From positions 1-64,000 of the forward strand of contig NZ_JAAAFX010000008.1 of assembly GCF_019352895.1 (NCBI RefSeq): 64,000 nt of DNA. Reading direction: 5' to 3'. The notes under the pieces are model-generated. The model saw nothing but the letters and a program-made list of their open reading frames with translations. It was not told where the DNA came from and did not search any database. Every line of letters begins with the position of its first letter. Within the stretch, counting starts at the first letter, position 1. The stretch is from Variovorax boronicumulans. GTDB lineage: Bacteria > Pseudomonadota > Gammaproteobacteria > Burkholderiales > Burkholderiaceae_C. Shown here in pieces: positions 19,809-27,891 of the stretch. The translations under genes were made by a program, and so were the position numbers.

Positions 19809-21317
19809 ATGTCCACAGCCATCGCCCACTACATCCAAGGCCAGCCGGTCGCCAACACCTCGGGCCGCGCCCAGGACGTGACCAACCCGGCCACCGGTGC
19901 CGTCACGGCCCAGGTCGGCCTGGCCGGCGTCGACCAGGTCAACGCCGCGGTGGCCGCCGCGCAGGCCGCGTTCCCGAAGTGGGCCGACACACCGCCGATC
20001 CGCCGCGCCCGCGTGATGTTCAAGTTCCTCGAACTGCTCAACCGCCACAAGGACGAGCTGGCCCACCTGATCACCGCCGAGCACGGCAAGGTGTTCACCG
20101 ACGCCCAGGGCGAGGTCAGCCGCGGCATCGACATCGTCGAGTTCGCCTGCGGCATTCCGCAGCTGCTCAAGGGCGACTTCACCGAACAGGTCTCGACCGG
20201 CATCGACAACTGGACGCTGCGCCAGCCGCTGGGCGTGGTGGCGGGCATCACGCCCTTCAACTTCCCGGTGATGGTGCCGATGTGGATGTTCCCGGTGGCG
20301 ATCGCCGCGGGCAACACCTTCGTGCTCAAGCCCAGCCCGACCGACCCGAGCGCGTCGCTGCGCATGGCCGAGCTGCTCACGGAAGCCGGCCTGCCCGACG
20401 GCGTGTTCAACGTGGTGCAGGGCGACAAGGTCGCGGTCGATGCGCTGCTCGAGAACCCCGACGTCAAGGCCATCAGCTTCGTCGGCTCGACGCCGATCGC
20501 CAACTACATCTACGAGACCGGCGCCCGCCACGGCAAGCGCGTGCAGGCCCTGGGCGGCGCGAAGAACCACATGGTGGTGATGCCCGACGCCGACATCGAC
20601 CAGGCCGTCGACGCGCTGATCGGCGCGGGCTACGGCTCGGCCGGCGAGCGCTGCATGGCGATCTCGGTGGCAGTGCTGGTGGGCGATGTGGCCGACCGGC
20701 TGCTGCCCAAGCTGATCGAACGCACCAAGACGCTGCAGGTGCTCGACGGCGAGAACCTGGCGGCCGAGATGGGCCCGATCGTCACGCGCGCCGCGCACGA
20801 ACGCATCACCGGCTACATCGACCTGGGCGTCAAGGAAGGCGCCAAGCTGCTGGTCGACGGCCGCGGCTTCGACGGCGCCAAGGCCGGCGCGGGCTGCGCC
20901 GACGGCTTCTGGATGGGCGGCACGCTGTTCGACCACGTCACGCCCGAGATGCGCATCTACAAGGAAGAGATCTTCGGCCCGGTGCTGGGCTGCGTGCGCG
21001 TGGACGACCTGGCGGCCGCGGTCGACCTGATCAACGCCCACGAGTTCGGCAACGGCGTCTCCTGCTTCACCCGCGACGGCAACGTGGCGCGCGAGTTCGG
21101 CCGCCGCATCCAGGTCGGCATGGTCGGCATCAACGTGCCGATCCCGGTGCCCATGGCCTGGCACGGCTTCGGCGGCTGGAAGCGCTCGCTGTTCGGCGAC
21201 ATGCATGCCTACGGCGAGGAAGGCGTGCGCTTCTACACCAAGCAGAAGAGCATCATGCAGCGCTGGCCGGAAAGCATCGGCAAGGGCGCCGAGTTCGTGA
21301 TGCCGACGGCGAAGTAA
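19809..21317 (+). CDS. mmsA: Methylmalonate-semialdehyde dehydrogenase (CoA-acylating)
   Basis: The 502-residue aldehyde dehydrogenase converts methylmalonate or malonate semialdehyde with CoA and NAD+ to propionyl- or acetyl-CoA in valine, inositol and beta-alanine breakdown. The block [14 protein letters not shown] is specific for this subfamily, and the catalytic cysteine lies in GERCMAIS. The length is typical. The divergent LysR gene is the probable regulator. No other valine-pathway gene (mmsB, bkd) is adjacent. An intrinsic terminator follows. Confidence 0.93.
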   Translation: MSTAIAHYIQGQPVANTSGRAQDVTNPATGAVTAQVGLAGVDQVNAAVAAAQAAFPKWADTPPIRRARVMFKFLELLNRHKDELAHLITAEHGKVFTDAQGEVSRGIDIVEFACGIPQLLKGDFTEQVSTGIDNWTLRQPLGVVAGITPFNFPVMVPMWMFPVAIAAGNTFVLKPSPTDPSASLRMAELLTEAGLPDGVFNVVQGDKVAVDALLENPDVKAISFVGSTPIANYIYETGARHGKRVQALGGAKNHMVVMPDADIDQAVDALIGAGYGSAGERCMAISVAVLVGDVADRLLPKLIERTKTLQVLDGENLAAEMGPIVTRAAHERITGYIDLGVKEGAKLLVDGRGFDGAKAGAGCADGFWMGGTLFDHVTPEMRIYKEEIFGPVLGCVRVDDLAAAVDLINAHEFGNGVSCFTRDGNVAREFGRRIQVGMVGINVPIPVPMAWHGFGGWKRSLFGDMHAYGEEGVRFYTKQKSIMQRWPESIGKGAEFVMPTAK

Positions 21318-21358
21318 GCCCGTAAGCATTCCGGCGGGAATCGACACCTACACTGACC

Positions 21359-21396
21359 AGCCCGAGGCACGGACACACCGGCCCGGGCTTTTTTTT
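21359..21396 (+). terminator. Intrinsic terminator after mmsA
   Basis: AGCCCG ... CGGGCT forms the outer stem of a hairpin, followed by eight T residues. It lies 42 bases after the mmsA stop and just before the GMC oxidoreductase ribosome site, so the GMC gene needs its own promoter or read-through. Confidence 0.75.
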
Positions 21397-21412
21397 GATC
21401 TGGAGACAACGC

Positions 21413-23071
21413 GTGAGCAAGAGCGACAGTGACAGCGAAAGCACCTTCGACTACATCGTGATCGGCGGCGGCACGGCCGGCGCCCTGATGTGCAACCGGC
21501 TCACCCGGCAGGCGCAGAAGCGCACCCTGCTGATCGAAGCCGGCCGCCGCGACGACTACCACTGGATCCACATCCCGGTGGGTTACCTCTACTGCATCGG
21601 CAACCCGCGCACCGACTGGCTCTACAACACCGAGCCCAACCCGGGCCTCAACGGCCGCGCGCTGCGGTATCCGCGCGGCAAGACGCTGGGCGGTTCGTCC
21701 TCGATCAACGGGATGATCTACATGCGCGGCCAGGCGCGCGACTACGACCAGTGGGCCGCGCTCACCGGCGACGACGCCTGGCGCTGGAGCGAGGTGCTGC
21801 CGGCCTTCAAGAAGCACGAGGACCACTACCTCGGCGCCGACGAGATGCACGGCGCGGGTGGCGAGTGGCGGGTCGAGAAGCAGCGGCTGCGCTGGGACAT
21901 CCTCGACGCCTTCGCGCTGGCGGCGCAGGAAGCCGGCATTCCGCATTCGAGCGACTTCAACCGCGGCAGCAACGAAGGCGTGGGCTACTTCCAGGTCAAC
22001 CAGAAGAACGGCTGGCGCTGGAACACGGCCAAGGCCTTCCTGCGGCCGGTCTGCTACGGCCGGCCCAATTTCGAGATGTGGACCAACGCACAGGTGACCC
22101 GACTGATCGTCGAGACCCAGGCCGACGGCAGCCAGCGCTGCACCGGCGTCGAGGTCTGGGACGGCAGGGACATGGTCACTGCGCACGCGACCCAGGAGGT
22201 GGTGCTGTGCGGCGGCGCCATCGGCTCGCCGCAGATCCTGCAGCTGTCGGGCATCGGCCCGGCCGAACTCTCGCGCCAGCACGGCATCCCGGTGGTGGCC
22301 GACCTGCCGGGTGTGGGCGCCAACCTGCAGGACCACCTGCAGATCCGCGCGGTGTTCAAGATCGAGGGCGCGCCCACGCTCAACGTGCTGGCCTCGTCGT
22401 TGCTGGGCAAGGCGAAGATCGGCCTCGAGTACGCGCTCAAGCGCACCGGGCCGATGAGCATGGCGCCTTCGCAGCTGGGCGCCTTCACGCGCAGTTCGCC
22501 CGAACACGAGTGGCCGAACCTCGAGTACCACGTGCAGCCGCTGTCGCTCGATGCCTTCGGCGACCCGCTGCACGCCTTCCCGGCCTTCACCGCCAGCGTG
22601 TGCAACCTCAACCCGACGAGCCGCGGCACGGTGCGCATCAAGAGCGCGCGCTTCGGCGACGCACCCGCGATCGCGCCCAACTACCTGAGCACCGCCGAGG
22701 ACCGCCAGGTCGCCGCCGATTCGCTGCGGGTGACGCGGCGCATCGTGGCGCAGCCGGCGCTGGCCCAGTACAAGCCCGAAGAATGGAAGCCCGGCCTGCA
22801 GTACCAGACCGACGAGGAACTCGCACGCCTGGCCGGCGACATCGCGACCACCATCTTCCATCCGGTGGGCACCGCCAAGATGGGCGCCGACCACGACCCG
22901 ATGGCCGTGCTCGACTCGCACTTGCGCGTGCGCGACGGCAAGGGCGGCCTGATCGCGGGCCTGCGCGTGGTCGATGCCAGCGCAATGCCGACCATCACCA
23001 GCGGCAACACCAACAGCCCGACGCTGATGATGGCGGAGCGGGCCGCGGAATGGATCGTGCGCGGCGACTGA
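21413..23071 (+). CDS. GMC-family flavin oxidoreductase (choline dehydrogenase-like)
   Basis: The protein (552 residues) oxidises alcohols with FAD. The dinucleotide motif IGGGTAGALMCNRL is near the N-terminus, GGSSSINGMIYMRG is the GMC signature 1 region, and the active-site histidine lies in TIFHPVGTAKMG. The C-terminal GNTNSPTLMMAERAA is standard. The GTG at 21413 follows a TGGAGAC ribosome site. The substrate could be a polyethylene glycol, choline or another primary alcohol; sequence does not decide. Confidence 0.9.
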   Translation: MSKSDSDSESTFDYIVIGGGTAGALMCNRLTRQAQKRTLLIEAGRRDDYHWIHIPVGYLYCIGNPRTDWLYNTEPNPGLNGRALRYPRGKTLGGSSSINGMIYMRGQARDYDQWAALTGDDAWRWSEVLPAFKKHEDHYLGADEMHGAGGEWRVEKQRLRWDILDAFALAAQEAGIPHSSDFNRGSNEGVGYFQVNQKNGWRWNTAKAFLRPVCYGRPNFEMWTNAQVTRLIVETQADGSQRCTGVEVWDGRDMVTAHATQEVVLCGGAIGSPQILQLSGIGPAELSRQHGIPVVADLPGVGANLQDHLQIRAVFKIEGAPTLNVLASSLLGKAKIGLEYALKRTGPMSMAPSQLGAFTRSSPEHEWPNLEYHVQPLSLDAFGDPLHAFPAFTASVCNLNPTSRGTVRIKSARFGDAPAIAPNYLSTAEDRQVAADSLRVTRRIVAQPALAQYKPEEWKPGLQYQTDEELARLAGDIATTIFHPVGTAKMGADHDPMAVLDSHLRVRDGKGGLIAGLRVVDASAMPTITSGNTNSPTLMMAERAAEWIVRGD

Positions 23072-23083
23072 GGCCACGGCGGC

Positions 23084-23989
23084 TTATTCGCCGCGCCGCG
23101 CCTCGGCCACGATCCAGTCCCTGAAGGCGCGCAGCAGCGGCGCCTGCGCGCGCGACTCGGCGTACACCAGGTAGTAGGCGTCGGAACTGGTGAGCGCCTG
23201 CGGGAACAGCACGGTGAGCGTGCCGGCCGCGATCTCCGCCTCGACCAGGAAGCTGGGCAGCAGGGCCGCGCCCAGCCCCGACACCGCCGCCTGCGCGATC
23301 ATCGAAAACTGCTCGAAGCGCGGCCCGCGCAGCGCCGGCGCGCCAGCCACGCCGACCTGCTCGAACCATTCGGCCCACTGCATCGGCCGGGTGCTCTGCT
23401 GCAGCAGCACCACCGCCGCCAGGTCCTCCGGGCTGCGGACCGCATGGCGCTCGGCGAAGGCCGGGCTGCACACCGGCACCACCGCCTCGTGCATCAGGTA
23501 CTCGCAGGCCGCGCCGGCCCAGTGCGGGGCGCCGAAGTGGATCGCCGCGTCGAAGGGCTCCTGCGCGAAGTCGAAGGGCTCGGAGCGGGCCGCGAAGTTC
23601 ACCGTGACCTCCGGATGCAGCGCGACGAAGCCGCCCAGCCGCGGGATCAGCCAGCGCGTGCCCAGCGTGGGCAGCACCGCCAGGTTGAGCAGCCCGCCGC
23701 CGCCGGCCGAGGCCATGACCTTCTGCGTGGCCGCAGACATCTGCTGCAGCGCCGCGCGCACGTCGGCCTCGTAGACGCGGCCGACGTCGGTCAGCACGAT
23801 GCGCTGGCGCACGCGGTGGAACAGGGCCACGCCGAGCTGCTCCTCGAGCTGGCGGATCTGGCGCGAGACCGCGCTCTGCGTGAGGTGCAGCTCGTCGGCC
23901 GCGCGCGAGATGCTGTGGTGCCGCGCGGCGGCCTCGAAGGCCAGCAGGTCGGCGACCGGCGGCAGGAAGGATTTTCTGAACATGATCAT
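23084..23989 (-). CDS. LysR-family regulator (GcvA-like)
   Basis: This 301-residue regulator has the GcvA-type DNA-binding domain (LLAFEAAARHHSISRAADELHLTQSAVSRQIRQLE) and an effector domain. It is divergent from the amino-acid receptor gene starting at 24193 and may control it. It converges with the GMC gene, ending 12 bases away. An internal ATG two codons later (23983) is equally possible as the start. Confidence 0.9.
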   Translation of the reverse strand: MIMFRKSFLPPVADLLAFEAAARHHSISRAADELHLTQSAVSRQIRQLEEQLGVALFHRVRQRIVLTDVGRVYEADVRAALQQMSAATQKVMASAGGGGLLNLAVLPTLGTRWLIPRLGGFVALHPEVTVNFAARSEPFDFAQEPFDAAIHFGAPHWAGAACEYLMHEAVVPVCSPAFAERHAVRSPEDLAAVVLLQQSTRPMQWAEWFEQVGVAGAPALRGPRFEQFSMIAQAAVSGLGAALLPSFLVEAEIAAGTLTVLFPQALTSSDAYYLVYAESRAQAPLLRAFRDWIVAEARRGE

Positions 23990-24192
23990 TCGAGGGGGGA
24001 ATGAAAGCCTGCACTTCGTCGATTGCCGCCAGAAAAGATCCGGGCGATCGACAGTACTTCATTCTCCATCAGCATCAAGTTCTTCCACCTTTTTGCTATG
24101 CAATCGGGTCCGGCTGACCGACAGTGGCGCTCGCGCCCGATGGCCTTCGCGCCATCCAGGGCCGACCCTTCACCCCCCGGAGACAACAAGAC

Positions 24193-25098
24193 ATGAAGAA
24201 GCCCCTCAAGACCCTCGCCGCGGCGGCGCTGTTCGCGCTGGCCTGCGCTGGCGCCACGGCGCAGCAGGCCCCGACCGGCGGCACGCTCGACAAGATCAAG
24301 GCCAGCGGCAAGGCCGTGCTGGGCGTGCGCGAAGCCTCACCGCCGATGGCCTACATGCTGGGTGCCGGCGAGAAGTACGTGGGCTACCACGTCGAGCTGT
24401 GCGAACGCGTGCTGAAAGACATCGCGCCCAACGCCAAGCTCGACTACATGGCGGTGACCGCGCAGAACACGATCCCGCTGGTGCAGAACGGCACGCTGGA
24501 CATCGGCTGCGGCCCGACCACCAACAACCTGGCGCGCCAGCAGCAGGTCGCCTTCGCGCTCACCACCTACGTGAGCGAAGTGCGCATGGCGACCAAGGTC
24601 GACTCGGGCATCACCTCGCTCGACCAGCTCGCGGGCCGCAACGTGTCGGCCTCGACCGGCACCACCGCCGTGCAGCTGCTGCGCAAGCGCGAGCGCGCGA
24701 CCAACGCCACCTACAACACGATGCTCGGCAAGGACCACCTCGAGAGCTTCCTGATGCTGGAATCGGGCCGCGCCGACGCCTTCGTACTCGACGACAACCT
24801 GCTGGCCGGCATCATCGCCAACGCCAAGAACCCGACGGCCTACCGCATCGTGGGCGAGGCCCTGGGCGCCGAGCCGATCGCGCTGCTGTTCCGCAAGGAC
24901 GACCCGGCCTTCAAGACCGCGGTGGACGACGCGCTGCGCAAGCTCATGAAGAGCGGCGAGCTGGAGAAGATCTACACCAAGTGGTTCGTCGCGCCGATCC
25001 CGCCGCGCAACACCAGCCTCAACCTGCCGATGAGCCCGGCGCTCAAGCAGCTGATCGCCGAACCCAACGACAAGCCGCTGGAAAGCTACGCCAAGTAA
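24193..25098 (+). CDS. Glutamate/aspartate-type ABC transporter substrate-binding protein
   Basis: The 301-residue periplasmic binding protein of family 3 resembles GltI. It has a signal peptide (residues 1-24, AGATAQQ), the N-lobe start LDKIKASGKAVLGVREASPP and the C-terminal KIYTKWF. The start at 24193 gives MKKPLK after a GGAGACAAC ribosome region. No permease or ATPase gene is adjacent, so it is an orphan receptor that probably feeds a transporter encoded elsewhere. The divergent LysR gene may regulate it. Confidence 0.88.
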   Translation: MKKPLKTLAAAALFALACAGATAQQAPTGGTLDKIKASGKAVLGVREASPPMAYMLGAGEKYVGYHVELCERVLKDIAPNAKLDYMAVTAQNTIPLVQNGTLDIGCGPTTNNLARQQQVAFALTTYVSEVRMATKVDSGITSLDQLAGRNVSASTGTTAVQLLRKRERATNATYNTMLGKDHLESFLMLESGRADAFVLDDNLLAGIIANAKNPTAYRIVGEALGAEPIALLFRKDDPAFKTAVDDALRKLMKSGELEKIYTKWFVAPIPPRNTSLNLPMSPALKQLIAEPNDKPLESYAK

Positions 25099-25128
25099 GG
25101 CGTCCGACGCCGCTGGCGGCCTGAGCCC

Positions 25129-25431
25129 TCAGCGCAATCCGCCGACGTAGCGCGGCGCCGGGCCGCCCGGCGCGCCGGCCGCCTGGCGCAGCAGCGTCTC
25201 GCGCAGGCGCGCCGCGGCCACGATGGGCGCCATCGCCAGCTCGAGCCGGTCGGCGATGGCCGCGAGCTCGGCATCGTTGTGCTCGGTCGCATGGGCGCGC
25301 GCGAAGCGCACCACCTCGATGGCGTAGTCGGCGTTGGCCGCCATCCACTCGGTATCGGTCACGCGGCCGGTCTTGCGCCGCAGCGCCACGTGCAGCCGCG
25401 CCGCGATCGCGATCCGTTCGTTCTCGGTCAT
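25129..25431 (-). CDS. Small protein of unknown function linked to amt
   Basis: A 100-residue, mostly helical, alanine/arginine-rich cytoplasmic protein with no signal peptide, membrane helix or cysteine. It starts 22 bases after the ammonium transporter stop on the same strand, so it is likely in the amt transcript. I do not recognise a family. In many bacteria the partner of amt is the PII protein GlnK; this protein has neither the PII T-loop nor its length, so it is not a PII protein. Confidence 0.65.
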   Translation of the reverse strand: MTENERIAIAARLHVALRRKTGRVTDTEWMAANADYAIEVVRFARAHATEHNDAELAAIADRLELAMAPIVAAARLRETLLRQAAGAPGGPAPRYVGGLR

Positions 25432-25453
25432 TGACGGCCTCCCATGTGATGGT

Positions 25454-26770
25454 TCATCCGCCGAGGCGCTCGCGGTGCACGCCCAGGTCCAGCCCGAGGG
25501 CTTCGGTGTCCTCGCTCACGCGCAGGCCCACGAGCACGCGCACCAGCCCCAGCACCAGCGCGGTGGCCACGGCGCTGTAGAGCGCCACCGCGCCCACCGC
25601 CAGCGCCTGCGTCCCCACGCTGCCGCTCACGCCCGACAGGCGCGCATCGGCGAACACGCCGGTCAGCAGCGAGCCGACCAGCCCGCCGATGCCATGCACG
25701 CCGAACACGTCGAGCGAGTCGTCGGCGCGCAGCAGCCGCTTGAGCGCGGTCGCGCCCCAGTAGCAGGCCAGCCCGGCGATGGCGCCGATCAGCGCCGCCG
25801 CGCCCGGCGTGACGAAGCCGGCCGCCGGCGTGATCGCCACCAGGCCGGCCACCAGCCCCGAGCACAGGCCGAGCAGCGAGGGGCTGCGCCGCACCGCCCA
25901 TTCGCCCAGCATCCAGGTCAGCGCGCCGGCCGAGGCCGCGATGTGGGTGCAGACCATGGCCAGGCCGGCGCGGCCGTCCGCGGCCAGGGCCGAGCCGGCG
26001 TTGAAGCCGAACCAGCCGACCCACAGCAGTCCCGCGCCGACCATGGTGAAGGCCAGGCTGTAGGGCTCGAAAGGCTCGCGGCCGTAGCCGCGGCGCGGGC
26101 CCAGCACATAGGCGCAGACCAGGCCCGCGATGCCCGCATTGACGTGCACCACCGAGCCGCCCGCGAAATCGAGCGCGCCCAGCCGCGCCAGCCAGCCGCC
26201 CGGCTCCCAGACCCAGTGCGCGATCGGCACGTAGACCACCAGGCTCCAGAGCGCCGCGAACCACAGCACCGCGGCGAAGCGCATGCGCTCGACGAAGGCG
26301 CCGATGACCAGGGCCGCGGTGATGACCGCGAAGCTGAGCTGGAACATCGCGTAGACCGATTCCGGGATGTGGGGCGCGATATGGCTCACCGCCAGCGTGC
26401 CGGCGTCATGGAGGTAGTCGAAGCCCGCAAAACCGAAGCGCGAGCTGCCGCCCAGCCAGGGCGAGCCCGGCGTGAACGCCAGCGAGTAGCCCAGCGCGAA
26501 CCACACCAGCGACACCACCGCCGTGATGCCGACCACCGCGGCCATGGTGTTGAGCACGTTCCGGCGCCGCACCATGCCGGCGTAGAACAGCGCGATGCCG
26601 GGCAGGGTCATCAGCAGCACCAGCACGGTGGCCGTCAGCATCCAGGCGGTGTCGGCCGCGTTGACCGTGCCCTGGGCGACGATCGCCGGGCCGGGCGCCT
26701 CCGCTCCCGCCAAGGCGCAGGTCCCCGCCAGCAGGGTCGGCAGGACAACCGCCATGTTCCGGTGCTTCAT
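25454..26770 (-). CDS. amt: Ammonium transporter (Amt family)
   Basis: The 438-residue protein has a cleavable signal peptide (ending near AGA) and eleven membrane helices. The twin pore histidines are in VVHVNAG and VFGVHGIGG, and GMVRRRNVLNTM and LLWVGWFGFNAGSAL are family blocks. It imports ammonium when nitrogen is scarce. The start at 26770 gives MKHRNMAV with a GAGAGG ribosome site. Upstream lie a sigma-54 promoter and an NtrC-like site, fitting nitrogen control. No glnK gene is adjacent; a small unknown gene follows instead. Confidence 0.93.
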   Translation of the reverse strand: MKHRNMAVVLPTLLAGTCALAGAEAPGPAIVAQGTVNAADTAWMLTATVLVLLMTLPGIALFYAGMVRRRNVLNTMAAVVGITAVVSLVWFALGYSLAFTPGSPWLGGSSRFGFAGFDYLHDAGTLAVSHIAPHIPESVYAMFQLSFAVITAALVIGAFVERMRFAAVLWFAALWSLVVYVPIAHWVWEPGGWLARLGALDFAGGSVVHVNAGIAGLVCAYVLGPRRGYGREPFEPYSLAFTMVGAGLLWVGWFGFNAGSALAADGRAGLAMVCTHIAASAGALTWMLGEWAVRRSPSLLGLCSGLVAGLVAITPAAGFVTPGAAALIGAIAGLACYWGATALKRLLRADDSLDVFGVHGIGGLVGSLLTGVFADARLSGVSGSVGTQALAVGAVALYSAVATALVLGLVRVLVGLRVSEDTEALGLDLGVHRERLGG

Positions 26771-26807
26771 GTGCCTCTCGCCTTCGTTGTGGGGACGACA
26801 GGCGTCT

Positions 26808-26823
26808 TGCACGAGCCGTGCCA
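26808..26823 (-). promoter_or_regulatory. Sigma-54 promoter of amt
   Basis: On the minus strand TGGCACGGCTCGTGCA has the invariant GG and GC dinucleotides exactly 10 bases apart and matches the TGGCAC-N5-TTGC consensus in all but one base. The predicted start near 26797 gives a leader of about 27 bases before the amt ATG. Confidence 0.75.
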
Positions 26824-26878
26824 CCGGCGACATCTCGAAACATCAGGCGGTGCGTGCGCACCAGCGGGTAATTCCCGA

Positions 26879-26895
26879 TGCACTGGCGCGGTGCA
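26879..26895. promoter_or_regulatory. NtrC-type enhancer site upstream of amt
   Basis: TGCACTGGCGCGGTGCA has the perfect TGCAC/GTGCA arms of an NtrC site and differs from TGCACC-N5-GGTGCA at one base. It lies about 90 bases upstream of the predicted sigma-54 start, a normal enhancer distance. A second palindrome (GGTGCG-TG-CGCACC, 26849-26862) lies between it and the promoter. Confidence 0.65.
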
Positions 26896-26949
26896 CGCCC
26901 TACAGTTGCGCCACTCGCAGACGGCACGCCCGTAGCGCGGGGGTACCGA

Positions 26950-27068
26950 GGAGACAATTTTTCCAGGCGCACGAACGCCGACAACAAGAACAGAGACAAG
27001 TCCAGGCATTCACTAGAAATGCCGTTGAAGAAATGGAAAAGGCGCCGCTGGTCGGCGCCTTTTCTTTT
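26950..27068 (+). ncRNA. Possible small RNA or attenuated leader upstream of the TSUP gene
   Basis: A stretch poor in G pairs (AACAAGAACAGAGACAAG) is followed by a perfect hairpin GGCATT-cactaga-AATGCC (27005-27023) and, 13 bases later, a strong intrinsic terminator. No annotated gene ends here. The 5' end is a guess, as I see no good sigma-70 promoter. It could be a free small RNA or a leader that stops transcription before the TSUP gene. Confidence 0.4.
27037..27068 (+). terminator. Orphan intrinsic terminator
   Basis: AAAAGGCGCC-gctggtc-GGCGCCTTTT is a perfect 10-base-pair stem followed by CTTTT. It lies in the gap between two diverging genes, 58 bases before the TSUP start. It could work on both strands but the T-rich tail is better on the plus strand. 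Confidence 0.75.
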
Positions 27069-27125
27069 GGGCGCCGCAAGCTGCCGCGCCAGGAGCGCCG
27101 CAGGCCCCTGCGACAATGCCGCCCC

Positions 27126-27884
27126 ATGGAAATGCTGGTGCTCACGCTCGGCTCGCTGTTCGCGGGCTTCATCGATTCGATCGTGGGAGGCGGCGGACTG
27201 ATCCTGGTGCCGGTGCTCTTCAGCGTGTTCCCGGGCGCCGCGCCCGCCACGCTGTTCGGCACCAACAAGAGCGCCTCGGTCTGGGGCACGGCCGCGGCCA
27301 CGGCCCAGTTCGCGCGCAAGGTCGAGCTGCGCTGGCGCGCGCTGGCCGGGGCCGCTGTGCTGGCCTTCGGGGGCTCGCTGGCCGGCGCCTGGACCGTCAC
27401 CCAGATCTCGCCCGATTTCCTGCGCAAGCTGCTGCCCTTCATCCTGCTCGCGCTGCTGGCCTATACGCTGGCACGCAAGGACATGGGCCGCCACCACACG
27501 CCGCGCTTCAGCGGCCGGGCCGAACTGGCGGCCACCGGCGCGGTCGGGCTGATGCTGGGCTTCTACGACGGCTTCTTCGGGCCCGGCACCGGCAGCTTCT
27601 TCGTGTTCCTGTTCGTGCGCTGGCTGGGCTACGACTTCCTCAACGCCTCGGCCTCGGCCAAGCTGCTCAACACCATGACCAACCTGGGCGCGCTGCTGCT
27701 GTTCGCGGCCAAGGGCCATGTCTGGTGGCACTACGGCCTGGTGATGGCGGTGGCCAACGTGGTGGGCAGCCTGGTCGGCGCGCGCGTGGCGCTGCGGCAC
27801 GGCGCGGGCTTCGTGCGCGGCGTGTTCCTGTTCGTGGTGAGCGCGCTGATCCTCAAGACCGGCTACGACGCCTTCCTGCGTTAG
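27126..27884 (+). CDS. TSUP-family membrane transporter
   Basis: The protein (252 residues) has about eight membrane helices and belongs to the TSUP (TauE/SafE) family, which exports or imports sulfur-containing and organic anions such as sulfite or sulfoacetate. The signature FIDSIVGGGGLILVPVL opens the protein, and GFYDGFFGPGTGSFF starts the second repeat. The substrate cannot be told from sequence. It converges with mrdA, 7 bases apart. Confidence 0.9.
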   Translation: MEMLVLTLGSLFAGFIDSIVGGGGLILVPVLFSVFPGAAPATLFGTNKSASVWGTAAATAQFARKVELRWRALAGAAVLAFGGSLAGAWTVTQISPDFLRKLLPFILLALLAYTLARKDMGRHHTPRFSGRAELAATGAVGLMLGFYDGFFGPGTGSFFVFLFVRWLGYDFLNASASAKLLNTMTNLGALLLFAAKGHVWWHYGLVMAVANVVGSLVGARVALRHGAGFVRGVFLFVVSALILKTGYDAFLR

Positions 27885-27891
27885 GCGCCGG

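Larger units (their letters stand above)
26771..27125. other. Divergent intergenic region between amt and TSUP gene
   Basis: This 355-base gap holds the amt sigma-54 promoter and NtrC-like site on its left side, and a hairpin plus an intrinsic terminator on its right side that no annotated gene explains. No protein-coding frame in it looks real. Confidence 0.7.

Noticed and set aside
27019-27201. Short plus-strand frame beginning at an ATG beside the orphan terminator
   Set aside because: It runs through the terminator hairpin and into the TSUP gene in the wrong frame, with no ribosome site.
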